Positions 42,681-52,978 of a DNA stretch of 64,000 nt are shown here, in pieces. A program made the translations under genes and the position numbers. A model generated the notes under the pieces. The model made no database searches. It had not been told where the DNA came from and was given only the letters and a program-made list of their open reading frames with translations. Numbering within the stretch: the first letter of the stretch is position 1; each line of letters starts with the position of its first letter. The stretch comes from Bacteroidales bacterium. GTDB lineage: Bacteria; Bacteroidota; Bacteroidia; Bacteroidales; UBA932. Location: contig JAGAKR010000023.1 of the NCBI GenBank assembly GCA_017625535.1, positions 124,001 through 188,000 of the forward strand. Reading direction: 5' to 3'.

Positions 42681-45173
42681 ATGGAAATAGAAGAGACACA
42701 AGGAAGGATACACCAGATAAACATTGAGGACCAGATGAAGAGTGCGTATATAGACTACTCAATGTCTGTGATTGTATCCAGAGCGCTGCCGGATGTAAGG
42801 GATGGTCTTAAGCCGGTTCACAGAAGGGTTCTGTATGGAATGAGCGAGTTGGGACTTACATCGGGAGGACAATTCAAGAAATCTGCCCGTATTGTGGGTG
42901 AGGTTTTGGGTAAATACCATCCGCACGGAGATTCAAGTGTATATGATGCAATGGTGAGGATGGCCCAGGACTGGAGCCTCAGATATATGCTTGTACAGGG
43001 CCAGGGTAACTTCGGCTCAATTGACGGTGATTCTGCTGCGGCAATGCGTTATACAGAGGCAAGGTTCAATGCAATAGCGGAGGAGGTGCTTCTGGATCTT
43101 GACAAGAACACAGTGGATTTCCAGAACAACTTTGATGACAGCCTCCAGGAGCCAAAAGTGCTCCCTGCAAAGGCTCCGCTGCTCCTTTTGAACGGTGCAT
43201 CGGGTATTGCAGTAGGTATGGCAACAAATATGGCCCCACACAACCTCAATGAGATTTGTGACGCCATAATTGCATACATAGACCATACAGACATCTCTGT
43301 AGATGAACTTCTGGAGCACGTGAAGGGCCCGGATTTCCCTACAGGCGGCATCATCCAGGGCTATCAGGGTATAAGGGATGCATTTGAGACCGGAAGAGGC
43401 CGTATAGTTGTAAGGGCAAAGACAGATATAGAAGTAAATGAGCACGGCCGTGAAACCATTGTGGTGAGCGAGATTCCATATATGGTGAACAAGAGGGAGC
43501 TCATAGAGAAGATAGCGGAACTTGTAGAGGACAAGAAGATAGATGGCATTGCATATGTGAACGATGAGAGCGACCGCCGCGGAATGCGCATTGTAATAAA
43601 ACTGAAGATGGGCGCCGTTGCAAATGTTGTCCTCAACACATTGTTCAAATACACCGCACTGCAGAGCAGTTTCTCTGTAAACAACATTGCACTTGTAGAC
43701 GGACGTCCAAGGCTGCTGAACCTGAAACAGCTTATCAAATACTACGTACGCCACAGACACGATGTGGTTGTGCGCAGGACTCAGTTCGAACTTGCCAAGG
43801 CAGAGGCCAGGGCACATATCCTGGAAGGTCTGCTGAAGGCACTTGACGTGCTTGATGAGGTAATTGCAATCATAAGGGGATCAAAGACCGTTGATGATGC
43901 AAAGCAGGGGCTCATTGAGAGGTTCCAGTTCTCTGAGGCACAGGCTGCTGCAATTGTGGAGATGAGACTCCGCCAGCTTACCGGCCTTGAGAAGGAGAAA
44001 CTCCAGAACGAGTACAACGAACTTATGAAACTTATCCAGTACCTGAAGGATGTCCTTGCAAACTACGATATGCAGATGGGCATCATAAAGGATGAGTTGA
44101 GAGGCCTGAAGGCAAAATTCGGCGATGAGAGGAGGACTGCAATTGTCCCTTCTGCAGACGAGTTCAATCCTGAAGATTTTTATCCCGACGAGGATGTGGT
44201 GATTACAATATCACACCTTGGATACATAAAGAGGACTCCTCTGAACGAATACAGGCTCCAGAACAGGGGAGGTGTAGGTGCCAAAGGAAGCACAACAAGG
44301 GAAGAGGACTTCATAGAGCACATTTATGTTGCAAATATGCACAGTACAATGATGTTCTTTACCCAGAAAGGAAAATGTTTCTGGCTGAAGGTGTACGATG
44401 TGCCTGAGGGAACCAAGACTTCAAAGGGACGTGCAATACAGAATGTAATAAACATAGAGCCTGAAGACAAGGTTTGTGCATACCTGAATGTACCTACCCT
44501 GAACGATGAGGAGTACATCAACAACAACTACATTGTACTTGGAACCAAGAGGGGTACAATAAAGAAGACCTCACTTGAGGCTTATTCAAGGCCAAGGGCC
44601 AACGGCGTGAACGCAATTACCGTAAGGGAAGGTGACGAACTCATTGAGGCAATGCTTACAAACGGCAACAACGAGATACTCATTGCGGGCCGCGACGGAA
44701 AATGCGTAAGGTTCAACGAGGTTGATGCAAGGGCCATTGGAAGGACCAGTGCAGGAGTGCGCGGAATCACTGTTGAGGACGATGATGAAGTTGTTGGTAT
44801 GATTTGTGTAGAGTCTGATAAAGTAAAGGAGCAAAACCGTACAATTCTGGTAGTTAGCGAGAATGGATTCGGTAAAAAATCTGAGCTTGACGACTACAGA
44901 CTTACAAGCAGAGGCGGAAAAGGTGTAAAAACTTTGAATATTACAGAAAAAACCGGTAAACTTGTAGCCTTAAAGTCAGTGACTGAAGACAATGACCTTA
45001 TGATAATAAACAAATCGGGCATTACCATAAGGGTTGCGGTATCGGACATAAGGGTTGCAGGACGTGCCACACAGGGTGTGAAACTCATCAACCTGAGGGA
45101 AGGTGACAGCATAGCGGCTGTATGTGTTGTGAACAAGAGCGAGGACAAACCGGTGGAGATGCCTGAAGAATAA
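42681..45173 (+). CDS. gyrA: DNA gyrase subunit A
   Basis: 830 aa. Catalytic Tyr124 is in '[10 protein letters not shown]'. The quinolone-determining loop '[12 protein letters not shown]' keeps Ser85 and Asp89 (E. coli Ser83 and Asp87), the susceptible-type residues. The C-terminal beta-pinwheel has '[11 protein letters not shown]' at the GyrA-box position and the later '[11 protein letters not shown]'. The first is a degenerate GyrA box, and 'QNRGG' could also occur in ParC-like paralogues, but the length and repeats favour GyrA. The gene has a 169-base divergent promoter region shared with clpC. Confidence 0.93.
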   Translation: MEIEETQGRIHQINIEDQMKSAYIDYSMSVIVSRALPDVRDGLKPVHRRVLYGMSELGLTSGGQFKKSARIVGEVLGKYHPHGDSSVYDAMVRMAQDWSLRYMLVQGQGNFGSIDGDSAAAMRYTEARFNAIAEEVLLDLDKNTVDFQNNFDDSLQEPKVLPAKAPLLLLNGASGIAVGMATNMAPHNLNEICDAIIAYIDHTDISVDELLEHVKGPDFPTGGIIQGYQGIRDAFETGRGRIVVRAKTDIEVNEHGRETIVVSEIPYMVNKRELIEKIAELVEDKKIDGIAYVNDESDRRGMRIVIKLKMGAVANVVLNTLFKYTALQSSFSVNNIALVDGRPRLLNLKQLIKYYVRHRHDVVVRRTQFELAKAEARAHILEGLLKALDVLDEVIAIIRGSKTVDDAKQGLIERFQFSEAQAAAIVEMRLRQLTGLEKEKLQNEYNELMKLIQYLKDVLANYDMQMGIIKDELRGLKAKFGDERRTAIVPSADEFNPEDFYPDEDVVITISHLGYIKRTPLNEYRLQNRGGVGAKGSTTREEDFIEHIYVANMHSTMMFFTQKGKCFWLKVYDVPEGTKTSKGRAIQNVINIEPEDKVCAYLNVPTLNDEEYINNNYIVLGTKRGTIKKTSLEAYSRPRANGVNAITVREGDELIEAMLTNGNNEILIAGRDGKCVRFNEVDARAIGRTSAGVRGITVEDDDEVVGMICVESDKVKEQNRTILVVSENGFGKKSELDDYRLTSRGGKGVKTLNITEKTGKLVALKSVTEDNDLMIINKSGITIRVAVSDIRVAGRATQGVKLINLREGDSIAAVCVVNKSEDKPVEMPEE

Positions 45174-45227
45174 ACTGACTTGAACATACAATAAAGAAAT
45201 TTTTTAATCATTAATATCTTATACGAA

Positions 45228-46541
45228 ATGAAAAAATTGTTATTTGCAGTAGTTGCTCTACTGATGGTTGTACAACTTGGTGCACAGTCTAAAGCTGTTG
45301 CTGATGCAATGAAATCTCTGGATAAGGCTAAAGCTGAGACCGAGAACCCTAAAAAAGCCAATCTCCCTGCAACTTGGGTTAAATTGGCAAATGCTTACAT
45401 TGCATGTTTTGATGCTCCTGCACAGGGCCTTCTTCAGGGCTCACCTCAGATGCAGGTAAAACTTCTTATCAAAGACCAGCAGGTTCTTTCATCTGCTCAG
45501 GAGGAGATTGGCGGCAAATTGTTTACCGTAGACAAATATGACGACAAGAACCTTTACTATGATGAGAACGGTGTTCTTGTTGCTTGGACTGTTACAAAAC
45601 CAGCATTGGAGAATGGTCTTGGACTTTCATTCGACGCAATCAAGAAAGCTGCTGAGCTTGATACCAAAGGTGCTCAGGTAAAACAGATTACAGAGACTCT
45701 TACTAACCTCAAGAACAAATACTATGAGGAGGCAATGTCAAACTACACTCTTGGCAACTATTCTCCTGCATCAGTAGGTTTTGAGAAGACTTGGGAGGTT
45801 GCTGCACATCCTGTACTCAACCAGATTGACACCACTATGGCTTACTATGCTGCACTTACCGCAACTATGGCAGGTGAGAGGGAGAGAGCCATCAAACTAA
45901 TGGAGTATTGCCTTTCTGTAAACTATGACTTGGAAGGTGATGTACAGTCTGGCCTTGCTGACAACTACAAAGCAATTGGTGACACTGTAAAATGCAAAGA
46001 GATCCTTACTGAGGCATTTGCAAAATATCCAACAAGCCAGTCTATCCTTGTAGGTCTTATCAATGTTTATATGGAGTCTAACGAGGATCCTGCTAAGATT
46101 CTTGAGATCTTGAAGGTTGCACAGAACAACGAGCCTAACAATGCAAGCCTTGTATACGCAGAGGGTTCTCTATACAGAAAACTCAACCAGTTTGAGGAGG
46201 CAATCGCTTCATTCCACAAAGCAGCTGAGGTAGATGCAAAATATGTATTTGCTCCATTTGCTGAGGGTTGTGCATACTACGACTGGGCTGTAGACATCCA
46301 GGACAAAGCACAGCAGGAGTTGGATGACAACAAGTACAATGCATTGCTTGAGAAGATGGAGAAAGCATTGCAGGATGCAATTGCTCCTTTTGAGAAAGCA
46401 TTTGAGATTTCAGAGGACAAAGACATCAAACTTGCTTGCGCAGAGTACTTGAAGAACATCTACTTCCGTTTCCGTGAGAAAGGTGCAGAATTCCAGACCA
46501 ACTATGACAAGTACAACAAATATGTAGAGGATAACAAATAA
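45228..46541 (+). CDS. Exported TPR protein
   Basis: 437 aa with a signal peptide ('MKKLLFAVVALLMVVQLGAQ'). Several tetratricopeptide repeats occupy residues ~190-400, such as 'LADNYKAIGDTVKCKEILTE' and 'LYRKLNQFEEAIASFHKAAE'. N-terminal residues form a separate domain. TPRs bind partner proteins, here in the periplasm. Codon use (GCT, CCT, AAA) looks like that of a highly expressed gene. It is 54 bases after gyrA and ends in a strong terminator, so it may be read from the gyrA promoter. Confidence 0.85.
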   Translation: MKKLLFAVVALLMVVQLGAQSKAVADAMKSLDKAKAETENPKKANLPATWVKLANAYIACFDAPAQGLLQGSPQMQVKLLIKDQQVLSSAQEEIGGKLFTVDKYDDKNLYYDENGVLVAWTVTKPALENGLGLSFDAIKKAAELDTKGAQVKQITETLTNLKNKYYEEAMSNYTLGNYSPASVGFEKTWEVAAHPVLNQIDTTMAYYAALTATMAGERERAIKLMEYCLSVNYDLEGDVQSGLADNYKAIGDTVKCKEILTEAFAKYPTSQSILVGLINVYMESNEDPAKILEILKVAQNNEPNNASLVYAEGSLYRKLNQFEEAIASFHKAAEVDAKYVFAPFAEGCAYYDWAVDIQDKAQQELDDNKYNALLEKMEKALQDAIAPFEKAFEISEDKDIKLACAEYLKNIYFRFREKGAEFQTNYDKYNKYVEDNK

Positions 46542-46563
46542 TCCTTTTATACTCAAATAATGG

Positions 46564-46592
46564 GGGGATGGCATTCAGCCATCCCCTTTTTT
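46564..46592 (+). terminator. Rho-independent terminator after the TPR gene
   Basis: GGGGATGGC (46564-46572) pairs perfectly with GCCATCCCC (46578-46586), five-base loop, six T residues. Confidence 0.95.
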
Positions 46593-46595
46593 CAT

Positions 46596-46603
46596 TATAT
46601 TTG
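46596..46603 (+). promoter_or_regulatory. Candidate -7 box of the sensor-trkH operon
   Basis: TATATTTG directly after the terminator and 19 bases before the start codon. No obvious -33 element. Confidence 0.4.
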
Positions 46604-46622
46604 TCCATTATAATCCCTTACT

Positions 46623-47393
46623 ATGACAATCAAGAAGAAGATATCACTTGGATTTGTGGTTATTGGAACAATACTCCTTGTTTCAAGTGCAATTTCAATA
46701 TATGAGTTTGTAAGGATGAGGAATACTGTTTCAAACCTTATCAATGACAATATAGCGGCAATTAATACCACAAGAACCCTTATAGAGGTTTCTGATGAAT
46801 ACAACTATAATCTGCTGGAGGGGCTGGGAGATGAATCGGCTCTCCTCTATACAAGGGACAAGAATGACAACAGGTTCAGTGATTACCTTAATGAACTGAA
46901 GGGCAAGTTCACTACACCACAGGAGCGCCAGTATGCCGATTCTGTCCTTTTTGCCTATACCACATACATCATTATTATGAATGATGCCCCAAAGGTGTGG
47001 CAAGGGGATTATGCCGGCAGGAGGAACTGGTATTTCAACAAACTGCATCCTGTATATATGAGGTTGAGGGGGTATCTGCAGAAACTTACCCTTACATCAC
47101 AGGAGGCTCTTGCAGAAAACTCGCTTACAATGACAGACAGTTTCTACAGGAGCATTATGCCTGGTGTGGTTGCGGTTATGGTTGGTCTGGTGCTGGTAGT
47201 CCTTTTCAATTATTTCATTAACCTCTATTTTGTGAATCCGCTTCAGAGGATATCGGGAGGTATTGCGGATTTCCTGAACAGGAAAAAGAGCTACAACATT
47301 ATTGTGGATACGGATGATGAACTCCATCTGCTGAACGAGAATGTGAAGGAACTTGTGGAGATGAACAAGAAACTTACAAAAGCTGCCAAGTGA
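46623..47393 (+). CDS. Membrane sensor stub: periplasmic four-helix domain plus HAMP
   Basis: 256 aa. An N-terminal membrane helix ('ISLGFVVIGTILLVSSAISI'), a helical extracytoplasmic region of about 140 residues with a 4HB-sensor look, a second helix ('GVVAVMVGLVLVVLFNYFI') and a HAMP domain with 'FVNPLQRISGGIADFLNRK'. It ends soon after ('VKELVEMNKKLTKAAK'), where a histidine kinase or chemoreceptor would continue. No output domain is present. The stop overlaps the trkH start codon (TGATG), so it may regulate or assemble with the K+ channel subunit. It could also be a remnant of a longer kinase. Confidence 0.8.
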   Translation: MTIKKKISLGFVVIGTILLVSSAISIYEFVRMRNTVSNLINDNIAAINTTRTLIEVSDEYNYNLLEGLGDESALLYTRDKNDNRFSDYLNELKGKFTTPQERQYADSVLFAYTTYIIIMNDAPKVWQGDYAGRRNWYFNKLHPVYMRLRGYLQKLTLTSQEALAENSLTMTDSFYRSIMPGVVAVMVGLVLVVLFNYFINLYFVNPLQRISGGIADFLNRKKSYNIIVDTDDELHLLNENVKELVEMNKKLTKAAK

Positions 47394-48838
47394 TGAATGT
47401 AAGTGTAGTGGCAAGAAATATTGGAATTGCATTGCTCTTTAATGCAATGTTCATGTTCCTGAGTGCAGCTGTCTCAGTTGTGTATGACTTTGACTCTGCA
47501 TTCTCGCCTTTGCTGCTCAGTGGTGTGATTACTTTTACAACAGGACTTTTCCCGCTCATTTTTGTAAGGAGGCACGAGGAGATACACATTAAGGAGGGTT
47601 TTACAATTATAGTGCTTTCCTGGATACTCTCCTGCCTGTTCGGTATGCTCCCTTATGTGTTGTGGGGCGGTGAATTTTCCCTTATAAATGCATGGTTTGA
47701 GAGTGTTTCTGGCTATACTACTACAGGAGGTACAATACTGCAGGATATAGAGGCCCTTCCCAAGAGCCTTCTGTTCTGGAGGTCTTCAACACATTTCATT
47801 GGCGGTATAGGTGTTGTGGTGTTTATGCTTCTCATCCTCCCTATGGTGAGTACATTCAAGATGAGGCTTACCAAACTGGAGATGACCTCCCTTTCAAAAG
47901 AGAACTACAGATTCAGGACAAAGCAGGCAATAAGTGTAATTTCATCGGTATTTATAGGTCTTACAATATCTGCAGCAATAGCATTTTTCCTTGCCGGAAT
48001 GAATCTGTTTGATGCCGTGAACCATGCTTTCAGTGTGGTGACAACTGGCGGGTTCAGTACCAGGAATGCCTCAATAGGAGCGTATGACTCCTGGCTTATA
48101 GAGTTTGTGGCGGTTGTATTCATGCTTTTGGGCGGTATGCATTTTGGCCTCATTTATTCTACATTTGCGGAGCGTTCCCTTAAACTCTTCCGTTCCCCAA
48201 TTACCAAATTCTATCTGGGTACAGTTGCCGTTGCCACCGTTCTGGTTTCAATGGATCTCTTTGTACACGGTGTGGAGGGAAGTTTTTGGGAAAATATCTG
48301 GAACAGCCTCTTTAATGTGGTTTCATTCATTTCAACTACCGGTTTCGCTACGGTTGATACCAGTGTGTGGCCGTCACTTTCAATACTGCTCCTTATATTC
48401 CTCTCCATACAGTGTGCCTGTTCTGGATCTACAACAGGAGGATTGAAGTCAGACAGGGTGTTCATTTTCTGGAAGAGTTTCAGGGTACAGTTAAGGATGC
48501 AGATGCATCCGAATGCTGTAATTCCGGTAAGGGTTGGCAATTCTATTGTGGAGAATTCTATGGTTTCCGCTGTAAATCTGTATATAGCAGTCTATTTCCT
48601 CTTTATGTTCATAGGCGCTGCACTCCTTTCTGTTATGGGAGTTGATTTTTTGGACGCCTTTTCTGCTTCTGTTGCAAATTTGGGAAATGTGGGCCCCGGT
48701 TTTGGCAGTGTAGGTTCACTGGGGAATTACTCGGAAATTCCTGTAATGGGAAAATTCATCCTTGCACTGCAGATGTTGTTCGGCCGTCTTGAGATTTATT
48801 CACTTATAATTATGTGTTCTATCTGGAAATGGCGGTAG
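47393..48838 (+). CDS. trkH: Trk-type potassium uptake protein TrkH
   Basis: 481 aa from ATG 47393. Four P-loop selectivity segments are visible: 'SVSGYTTTGGTILQ', 'SVVTTGGFSTRNAS', 'SFISTTGFATVDTS' and 'ANLGNVGPGFGSVG'. Membrane helices between them and the conserved 'HFIGGIGVVVFMLLILPMVS' are intact. It imports K+ at the inner membrane and normally needs the cytosolic gate TrkA, which is not in the window. Its start overlaps the sensor gene by one base, and its last ten bases overlap the helicase start. Confidence 0.94.
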   Translation: MNVSVVARNIGIALLFNAMFMFLSAAVSVVYDFDSAFSPLLLSGVITFTTGLFPLIFVRRHEEIHIKEGFTIIVLSWILSCLFGMLPYVLWGGEFSLINAWFESVSGYTTTGGTILQDIEALPKSLLFWRSSTHFIGGIGVVVFMLLILPMVSTFKMRLTKLEMTSLSKENYRFRTKQAISVISSVFIGLTISAAIAFFLAGMNLFDAVNHAFSVVTTGGFSTRNASIGAYDSWLIEFVAVVFMLLGGMHFGLIYSTFAERSLKLFRSPITKFYLGTVAVATVLVSMDLFVHGVEGSFWENIWNSLFNVVSFISTTGFATVDTSVWPSLSILLLIFLSIQCACSGSTTGGLKSDRVFIFWKSFRVQLRMQMHPNAVIPVRVGNSIVENSMVSAVNLYIAVYFLFMFIGAALLSVMGVDFLDAFSASVANLGNVGPGFGSVGSLGNYSEIPVMGKFILALQMLFGRLEIYSLIIMCSIWKWR

Positions 48839-50250
48839 AAAAGTATCTTGCACAACAGATGGAGCAGAAGATGGGCTTTGAGCCCACAGAGGGGCAGAGG
48901 GAACTTTTCAACCGGCTTGGAGATTTTCTTGTCTCTCCTCCCGATGATTTTCCGGTGCTTATAGTACGGGGATATGCCGGAACAGGAAAGACAACTGCCA
49001 TTTCGGCATTCATAAAGCTTCTTAAAGAGTTAAGGTACAAGCATATCCTCCTTGCCCCAACCGGAAGGGCGGCAAAAGTGCTTTCCAACTATTCAGGGAT
49101 TCAGGCAAAGACCATACACAAACAGATTTACAGGCAGAAATCACTTGCAGACAAAGAGGCCAAGTTCAGGCTGGATTTCAATAAAAGCCGGGATACTGTT
49201 TATATAGTTGATGAGGCCTCTCTTATCACAATTGGTACCGGTATGGAGAGTACCATTTTTGGGAGCGGGGATCTTCTGGAAGACCTTATCTCATATATAA
49301 GGCAGAACCAGGGAAACAAACTCATACTTATGGGTGATTCCGCACAGTTGCCCCCTATTGGACTTGAGGAGAGTCCGGCACTGGATTATGATTATGTTTC
49401 GCAGTTTGCCCGTACGGATATGGTTACCCTTACAGAGGTTGTAAGGCAGGCTGAGGAGAGTGGTATACTTTACAATGCCACAAGGCTGAGGATGCAGATA
49501 GAGGAGGGGGAGCCCCAGGATCCGCTCTTCAGGTGTGAGGGGTTTGAGGATTTCAAAAGATTGTCGGGAGGAGAATTGATAGAGGAACTGGACGGTGCAA
49601 TTTCAAAATATGGGTTGGATGAGGTTGTGGTGTTGTGCCGTTCCAATCTGAGGGCTAACAAATATAATCTGGGGATAAGGCAGACTGTCCTTTTTATGGA
49701 GGAGCAGCTCACCAGGGGAGACAAACTTATGATTGTAAAGAACTGCTACCAGTTTCTGGAAAATATACCCCAACTGGATTTCATTGCCAATGGGGATGTG
49801 GCTGAACTTGTACGGATTGGCAATTATGAGGAGCGTTACGGGCTCCATTTTGCCCAGGCAACTTTGCGTTTTCCCGATTATGAAGATGTTGAGGTTGATG
49901 CCAAGATAATCCTGGATACCCTCACCTCTGTTTCGCCAGCCTTGGATAAAGAGCAGCAGAGGGCCCTTTTTGAGGGTGTGTATGCAGATTATGAGCATAT
50001 TACGGTGCGCAAGAAGAGGATGGAGGCGGTACGTGAAGACCGCTACTATAATGCTCTTCAGATTAAGTATGCAACGGCAATTACAGGTCACAAATCGCAG
50101 GGCGGCCAGTGGAAATGTGTATTTGTAGACAACTCATTGTGGAAGGATGACATTTCCCTTGATGATATGAAATGGCTTTATACAGCTATCACTCGTGCGG
50201 TGGAAAAGGTGTATCTTGTGAACTTTAAGGAGAAATATTTTGAATCATAG
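48829..50250 (+). CDS. RecD-like / UvrD-type AAA helicase
   Basis: 473 aa from ATG 48829 ('MAVEKYLAQQMEQ'). Superfamily 1 helicase motifs: Walker A 'VRGYAGTGKTTAISAF', 'LLAPTGRAAKVLS', Walker B 'VYIVDEASLI', motif III 'ILMGDSAQLPPIG' and C-terminal 'AITGHKSQGGQWKCVFVDNS' with 'WLYTAITRAVEKVYL'. The last block is of the RecD2/TraI kind. It probably unwinds DNA 5' to 3' with ATP. Common in Bacteroidetes and likely part of DNA repair; no nuclease domain is seen. It begins inside the end of trkH. Confidence 0.9.
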   Translation: MAVEKYLAQQMEQKMGFEPTEGQRELFNRLGDFLVSPPDDFPVLIVRGYAGTGKTTAISAFIKLLKELRYKHILLAPTGRAAKVLSNYSGIQAKTIHKQIYRQKSLADKEAKFRLDFNKSRDTVYIVDEASLITIGTGMESTIFGSGDLLEDLISYIRQNQGNKLILMGDSAQLPPIGLEESPALDYDYVSQFARTDMVTLTEVVRQAEESGILYNATRLRMQIEEGEPQDPLFRCEGFEDFKRLSGGELIEELDGAISKYGLDEVVVLCRSNLRANKYNLGIRQTVLFMEEQLTRGDKLMIVKNCYQFLENIPQLDFIANGDVAELVRIGNYEERYGLHFAQATLRFPDYEDVEVDAKIILDTLTSVSPALDKEQQRALFEGVYADYEHITVRKKRMEAVREDRYYNALQIKYATAITGHKSQGGQWKCVFVDNSLWKDDISLDDMKWLYTAITRAVEKVYLVNFKEKYFES

Positions 50251-50298
50251 GGAAAAGTGAATAACTTTAGTTTTTGGAAAATATTAATTTACAACTAT

Positions 50299-52440
50299 AT
50301 GAAACTATTTAGATCTTTATTTTTCGTTTGTGCATTGTTCTGCGCTTGTGCCACAACAGTTTTGGCAGAGAACAATGACAAAAAGGCCCTTACACAGGAA
50401 CAGATATTGGGTAAAATGCCAGAGGGTATTGTAAACCCTGTTCCAATGGTTACCGGATGGGCAGACAAGAATACAGTTACCCTTGCCCAGAGGGAAGGAA
50501 GGGATTACAAGTTCTTCAATTACAACATAAAGACTGGTGTGCAGACCCCTGTAGAGAACTCTCCAAGAGAGATTGCCCCAGTGCCTGAGCAGATGAAGAA
50601 GTTCCAGGGAGAGGCCGTTGCAAAACAGGCAAAGAACCCTCTTCTTTCTCCCGACAAAACAAAGGTTGCCTTCACCGACAAGGACAATAACCTTTGTGTA
50701 TGGGATGCAGCTACTTCTGAGGTTAAGAAACTTACTACTGACGGTACAAATGTGATTATGAACGGTTATGCATCGTGGGTTTATTATGAGGAGATCCTTG
50801 GCCGCGGTTCACGCTACAAGGCTTTCTGGTGGAGCCCGGACAGCAAGACCATTGCATTCTACAAGTTTGATGACACCAACATCCCAATGTTCCCTATTTA
50901 TGATTCACGCGGCAAGCACGGTTTCATTACAGAAACACGTTATCCAAAGGCTGGTGACACCAACCCTGAGGTTAAGATTGCTTTTGTGAATGTTGCAGAC
51001 GGTGCAACTGTATGGGCTGATTTTGACCACAAACTTGACCAATACTTTGGTATTCCATTCTGGAATGCAGACGGCGGCCGCTTTATCATTCCTTGGATGC
51101 CAAGGGAGCAGAACAACCTTATCCTTTATACTGTAAATCCTGCAGACGGAAGCAAGGAGCAGATTTACAATGAGAGCCAGAAGACCTGGATTGACTGGAT
51201 GGAGGATATGCATTTTGTAGAGGACGGCTTCTTTATGGTAAGGGATTTTGATATGTGGGAGCAGATTTATTTCCAGTCTTTTGACGGCAAGAGGCTTGAT
51301 AAGATTACCGACGGCAAGAACTGGGGTGTGAGGATTGTGAAGGTTGATATGAAGGAGGGTTCAATCTACTTTACCGCCCGCAGGGAGGTTTCTACCAGAA
51401 ATGATGTTTATAAAGTGAGCCTTAAGACCAAGAAGATTGAGAGGCTTTCATTTGGTGATTACAACTTTACAGGTGTTTCAATTTCTCCAGACAACAAACA
51501 TTTTGTTGCTCAGTATTCAAACTCTGTTACCCCTACCAGACTGGCAGTTGTATCTATCGGGAAGAAACCTGTTGTAAAGGATATTGCAGACAGCAAGGGT
51601 GAGAAATTTGATGAGTACAAACTTGCAATTCCTCAGATGCTTTCAATTGAGGTTGACGGTTATGTGCTTCCTGCACAGGTAATCTGGCCTTTGGATTTGG
51701 ATTCTACCAAGAAATATCCTGTTCTTGTAAGTATGTATGGCGGTCCAAATGCAGGTACAGTTATGGATACCTGGAAAGGCATTTCTGAGCGCAACCAGTG
51801 GTGGGCAAATGAAGGTGTTATACAGATTGCCATTGACCACCGTGCCAGCGGACACTGCGGCAAGGAGGGTTTGAACTTCCTTCACAGGAACCTTTTGAAC
51901 ATTGAGTTGAAGGACTATATTGAGTGGATCAAATATTTGAGGACTTATCCTTTTGTAAATGCAGACAAGGTGGGAATCACCGGTTTCTCTTACGGCGGAA
52001 GTATGACAACACTTGCCTGTACAGAGGGCAGTGAGTATTTCAAATATGGTATTGCAGGTGGTGGTGTTTATGATTACCAGTTGTATGATACACATTATAC
52101 CGAGCGTTATATGGACCGTCCTCAGGACAATCCGGAGGGTTATTCAAATACTGTACTTGGCAACAGGATTGCAAACTACAAGGGTGACAAGACAAACTAC
52201 CTGAAGATTACCCACGGCACTTCTGATGACAATGTTCATATGCAGAACACAATGCATCTTATAAATGCAATGCAGGATGCGGGCAAACAGTTTGATCTTA
52301 TGATGTACCCTGGTGAGTTCCACGGCTACAGAGGCAAAAAATCATTGCACTCAACCGCCGGCGACTACATCTTCTGGTACACCTACCTCCTTGAAAAAGA
52401 TGCCCCTAAGATCCTTCTGGACTCAAAACTGCCAAGGTAA
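50299..52440 (+). CDS. Dipeptidyl peptidase IV (S9B)
   Basis: 713 aa from ATG 50299, with a signal peptide ('KLFRSLFFVCALFCAC', then ATTVLAEN). The N-terminal beta-propeller carries 'DWMEDMHFVEDGFF' and, before it, 'SWVYYEEILGRGSRY', the double-Glu motif that binds the peptide N-terminus. The C-terminal hydrolase has the catalytic Ser in 'VGITGFSYGGSMTTLACT', Asp in 'HGTSDDNVHMQNT' and His in 'PGEFHGYRGKK'. It removes X-Pro dipeptides in the periplasm for peptide use. It is 48 bases after the helicase and likely has its own promoter. Confidence 0.95.
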   Translation: MKLFRSLFFVCALFCACATTVLAENNDKKALTQEQILGKMPEGIVNPVPMVTGWADKNTVTLAQREGRDYKFFNYNIKTGVQTPVENSPREIAPVPEQMKKFQGEAVAKQAKNPLLSPDKTKVAFTDKDNNLCVWDAATSEVKKLTTDGTNVIMNGYASWVYYEEILGRGSRYKAFWWSPDSKTIAFYKFDDTNIPMFPIYDSRGKHGFITETRYPKAGDTNPEVKIAFVNVADGATVWADFDHKLDQYFGIPFWNADGGRFIIPWMPREQNNLILYTVNPADGSKEQIYNESQKTWIDWMEDMHFVEDGFFMVRDFDMWEQIYFQSFDGKRLDKITDGKNWGVRIVKVDMKEGSIYFTARREVSTRNDVYKVSLKTKKIERLSFGDYNFTGVSISPDNKHFVAQYSNSVTPTRLAVVSIGKKPVVKDIADSKGEKFDEYKLAIPQMLSIEVDGYVLPAQVIWPLDLDSTKKYPVLVSMYGGPNAGTVMDTWKGISERNQWWANEGVIQIAIDHRASGHCGKEGLNFLHRNLLNIELKDYIEWIKYLRTYPFVNADKVGITGFSYGGSMTTLACTEGSEYFKYGIAGGGVYDYQLYDTHYTERYMDRPQDNPEGYSNTVLGNRIANYKGDKTNYLKITHGTSDDNVHMQNTMHLINAMQDAGKQFDLMMYPGEFHGYRGKKSLHSTAGDYIFWYTYLLEKDAPKILLDSKLPR

Positions 52441-52466
52441 GGTTCATTTTACCTGAACATATCAGA

Positions 52467-52500
52467 TCCGGTGTCAGATACTTCCCATTTTGACACCGGA
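52467..52500 (+). terminator. Hairpin after the DPP-IV gene
   Basis: TCCGGTGTCA (52467-52476) pairs perfectly with TGACACCGGA (52491-52500), followed by TTCTTGTTTTC. It resembles the GGTGC-family hairpins but serves as a terminator by position. Confidence 0.7.
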
Positions 52501-52743
52501 TTCTTGTTTTCAGCCAGTCCGGTGCAGTTTTAACCCCATTATTGCACAAAATTTCATTTCTGCTGCATTTTTGTGCAGAAAATGCAATGATTCTACACAA
52601 AACTTTCATTATGTCACAATATTGTGCTGATAACAGCACATTTCTGCACAATAATATCCTCTGCAGCACCTTACTGCAACAGCAAAGGTCCCCAAAATGG
52701 CCTGAGGTACGGCTGGCAATTTTGTGCCCTATTCTGTTGCAGT
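52501..52743. repeat. Spacer of TGCA-type short inverted repeats
   Basis: No gene. The stretch is full of related short words, for example TTGCACAAAAT, CTGCATTTTTGTGCAGAAAATGC and TTCTGCACAATA, which form several overlapping small hairpins, probably decayed GGTGC-family units. Confidence 0.5.
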
Positions 52744-52967
52744 CAGGTGCTTCATTATATATGAAAACATGCGTCTGCGCGAATGGCGGATAAGGCGATA
52801 AGTGAAGTTGAAAAATTCATCGTCTTGTGACGGCACTTGTTTGACGACGTTAGACATTCGTAGAATGGCTAAAAGGAGGAGTTTGCCGTCAAGATGAATT
52901 TTTCAACTGAGCAGCCTTATCCGGGTTGAGCGAAGGCGCTTTGTTTTCAGGAGTAATGAAGCACCTG
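52744..52967. ncRNA. 224-bp long inverted repeat, possible structured RNA or MITE
   Basis: Arms pair in order from the outside in: CAGGTGCTTCATTA (52744-52757) with TAATGAAGCACCTG (52954-52967), GAAAAC (52763-52768) with GTTTTC (52943-52948), CGGATAAGGC (52787-52796) with GCCTTATCCG (52914-52923), and AGTTGAAAAATTCATC (52806-52821) with GATGAATTTTTCAACT (52893-52908); TGACGGC-type bases extend the inner stem. About 60 bases form the apical region. It has no gene-length reading frame. Strand is undecided. It could be a non-coding RNA, a miniature transposable element or a recombination relic. Confidence 0.65.
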
Positions 52968-52978
52968 GATTCAAACAT

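Noticed and set aside
42900-42960. Quinolone-resistance mutation in gyrA
   Set aside because: Ser85 and Asp89, equivalent to E. coli Ser83 and Asp87, are both the susceptible-type residues.
52744-52967. Retron msr-msd or group II intron
   Set aside because: A long paired RNA would fit superficially, but no reverse transcriptase gene is in the neighbourhood and no intron domain V-like hairpin was recognised.
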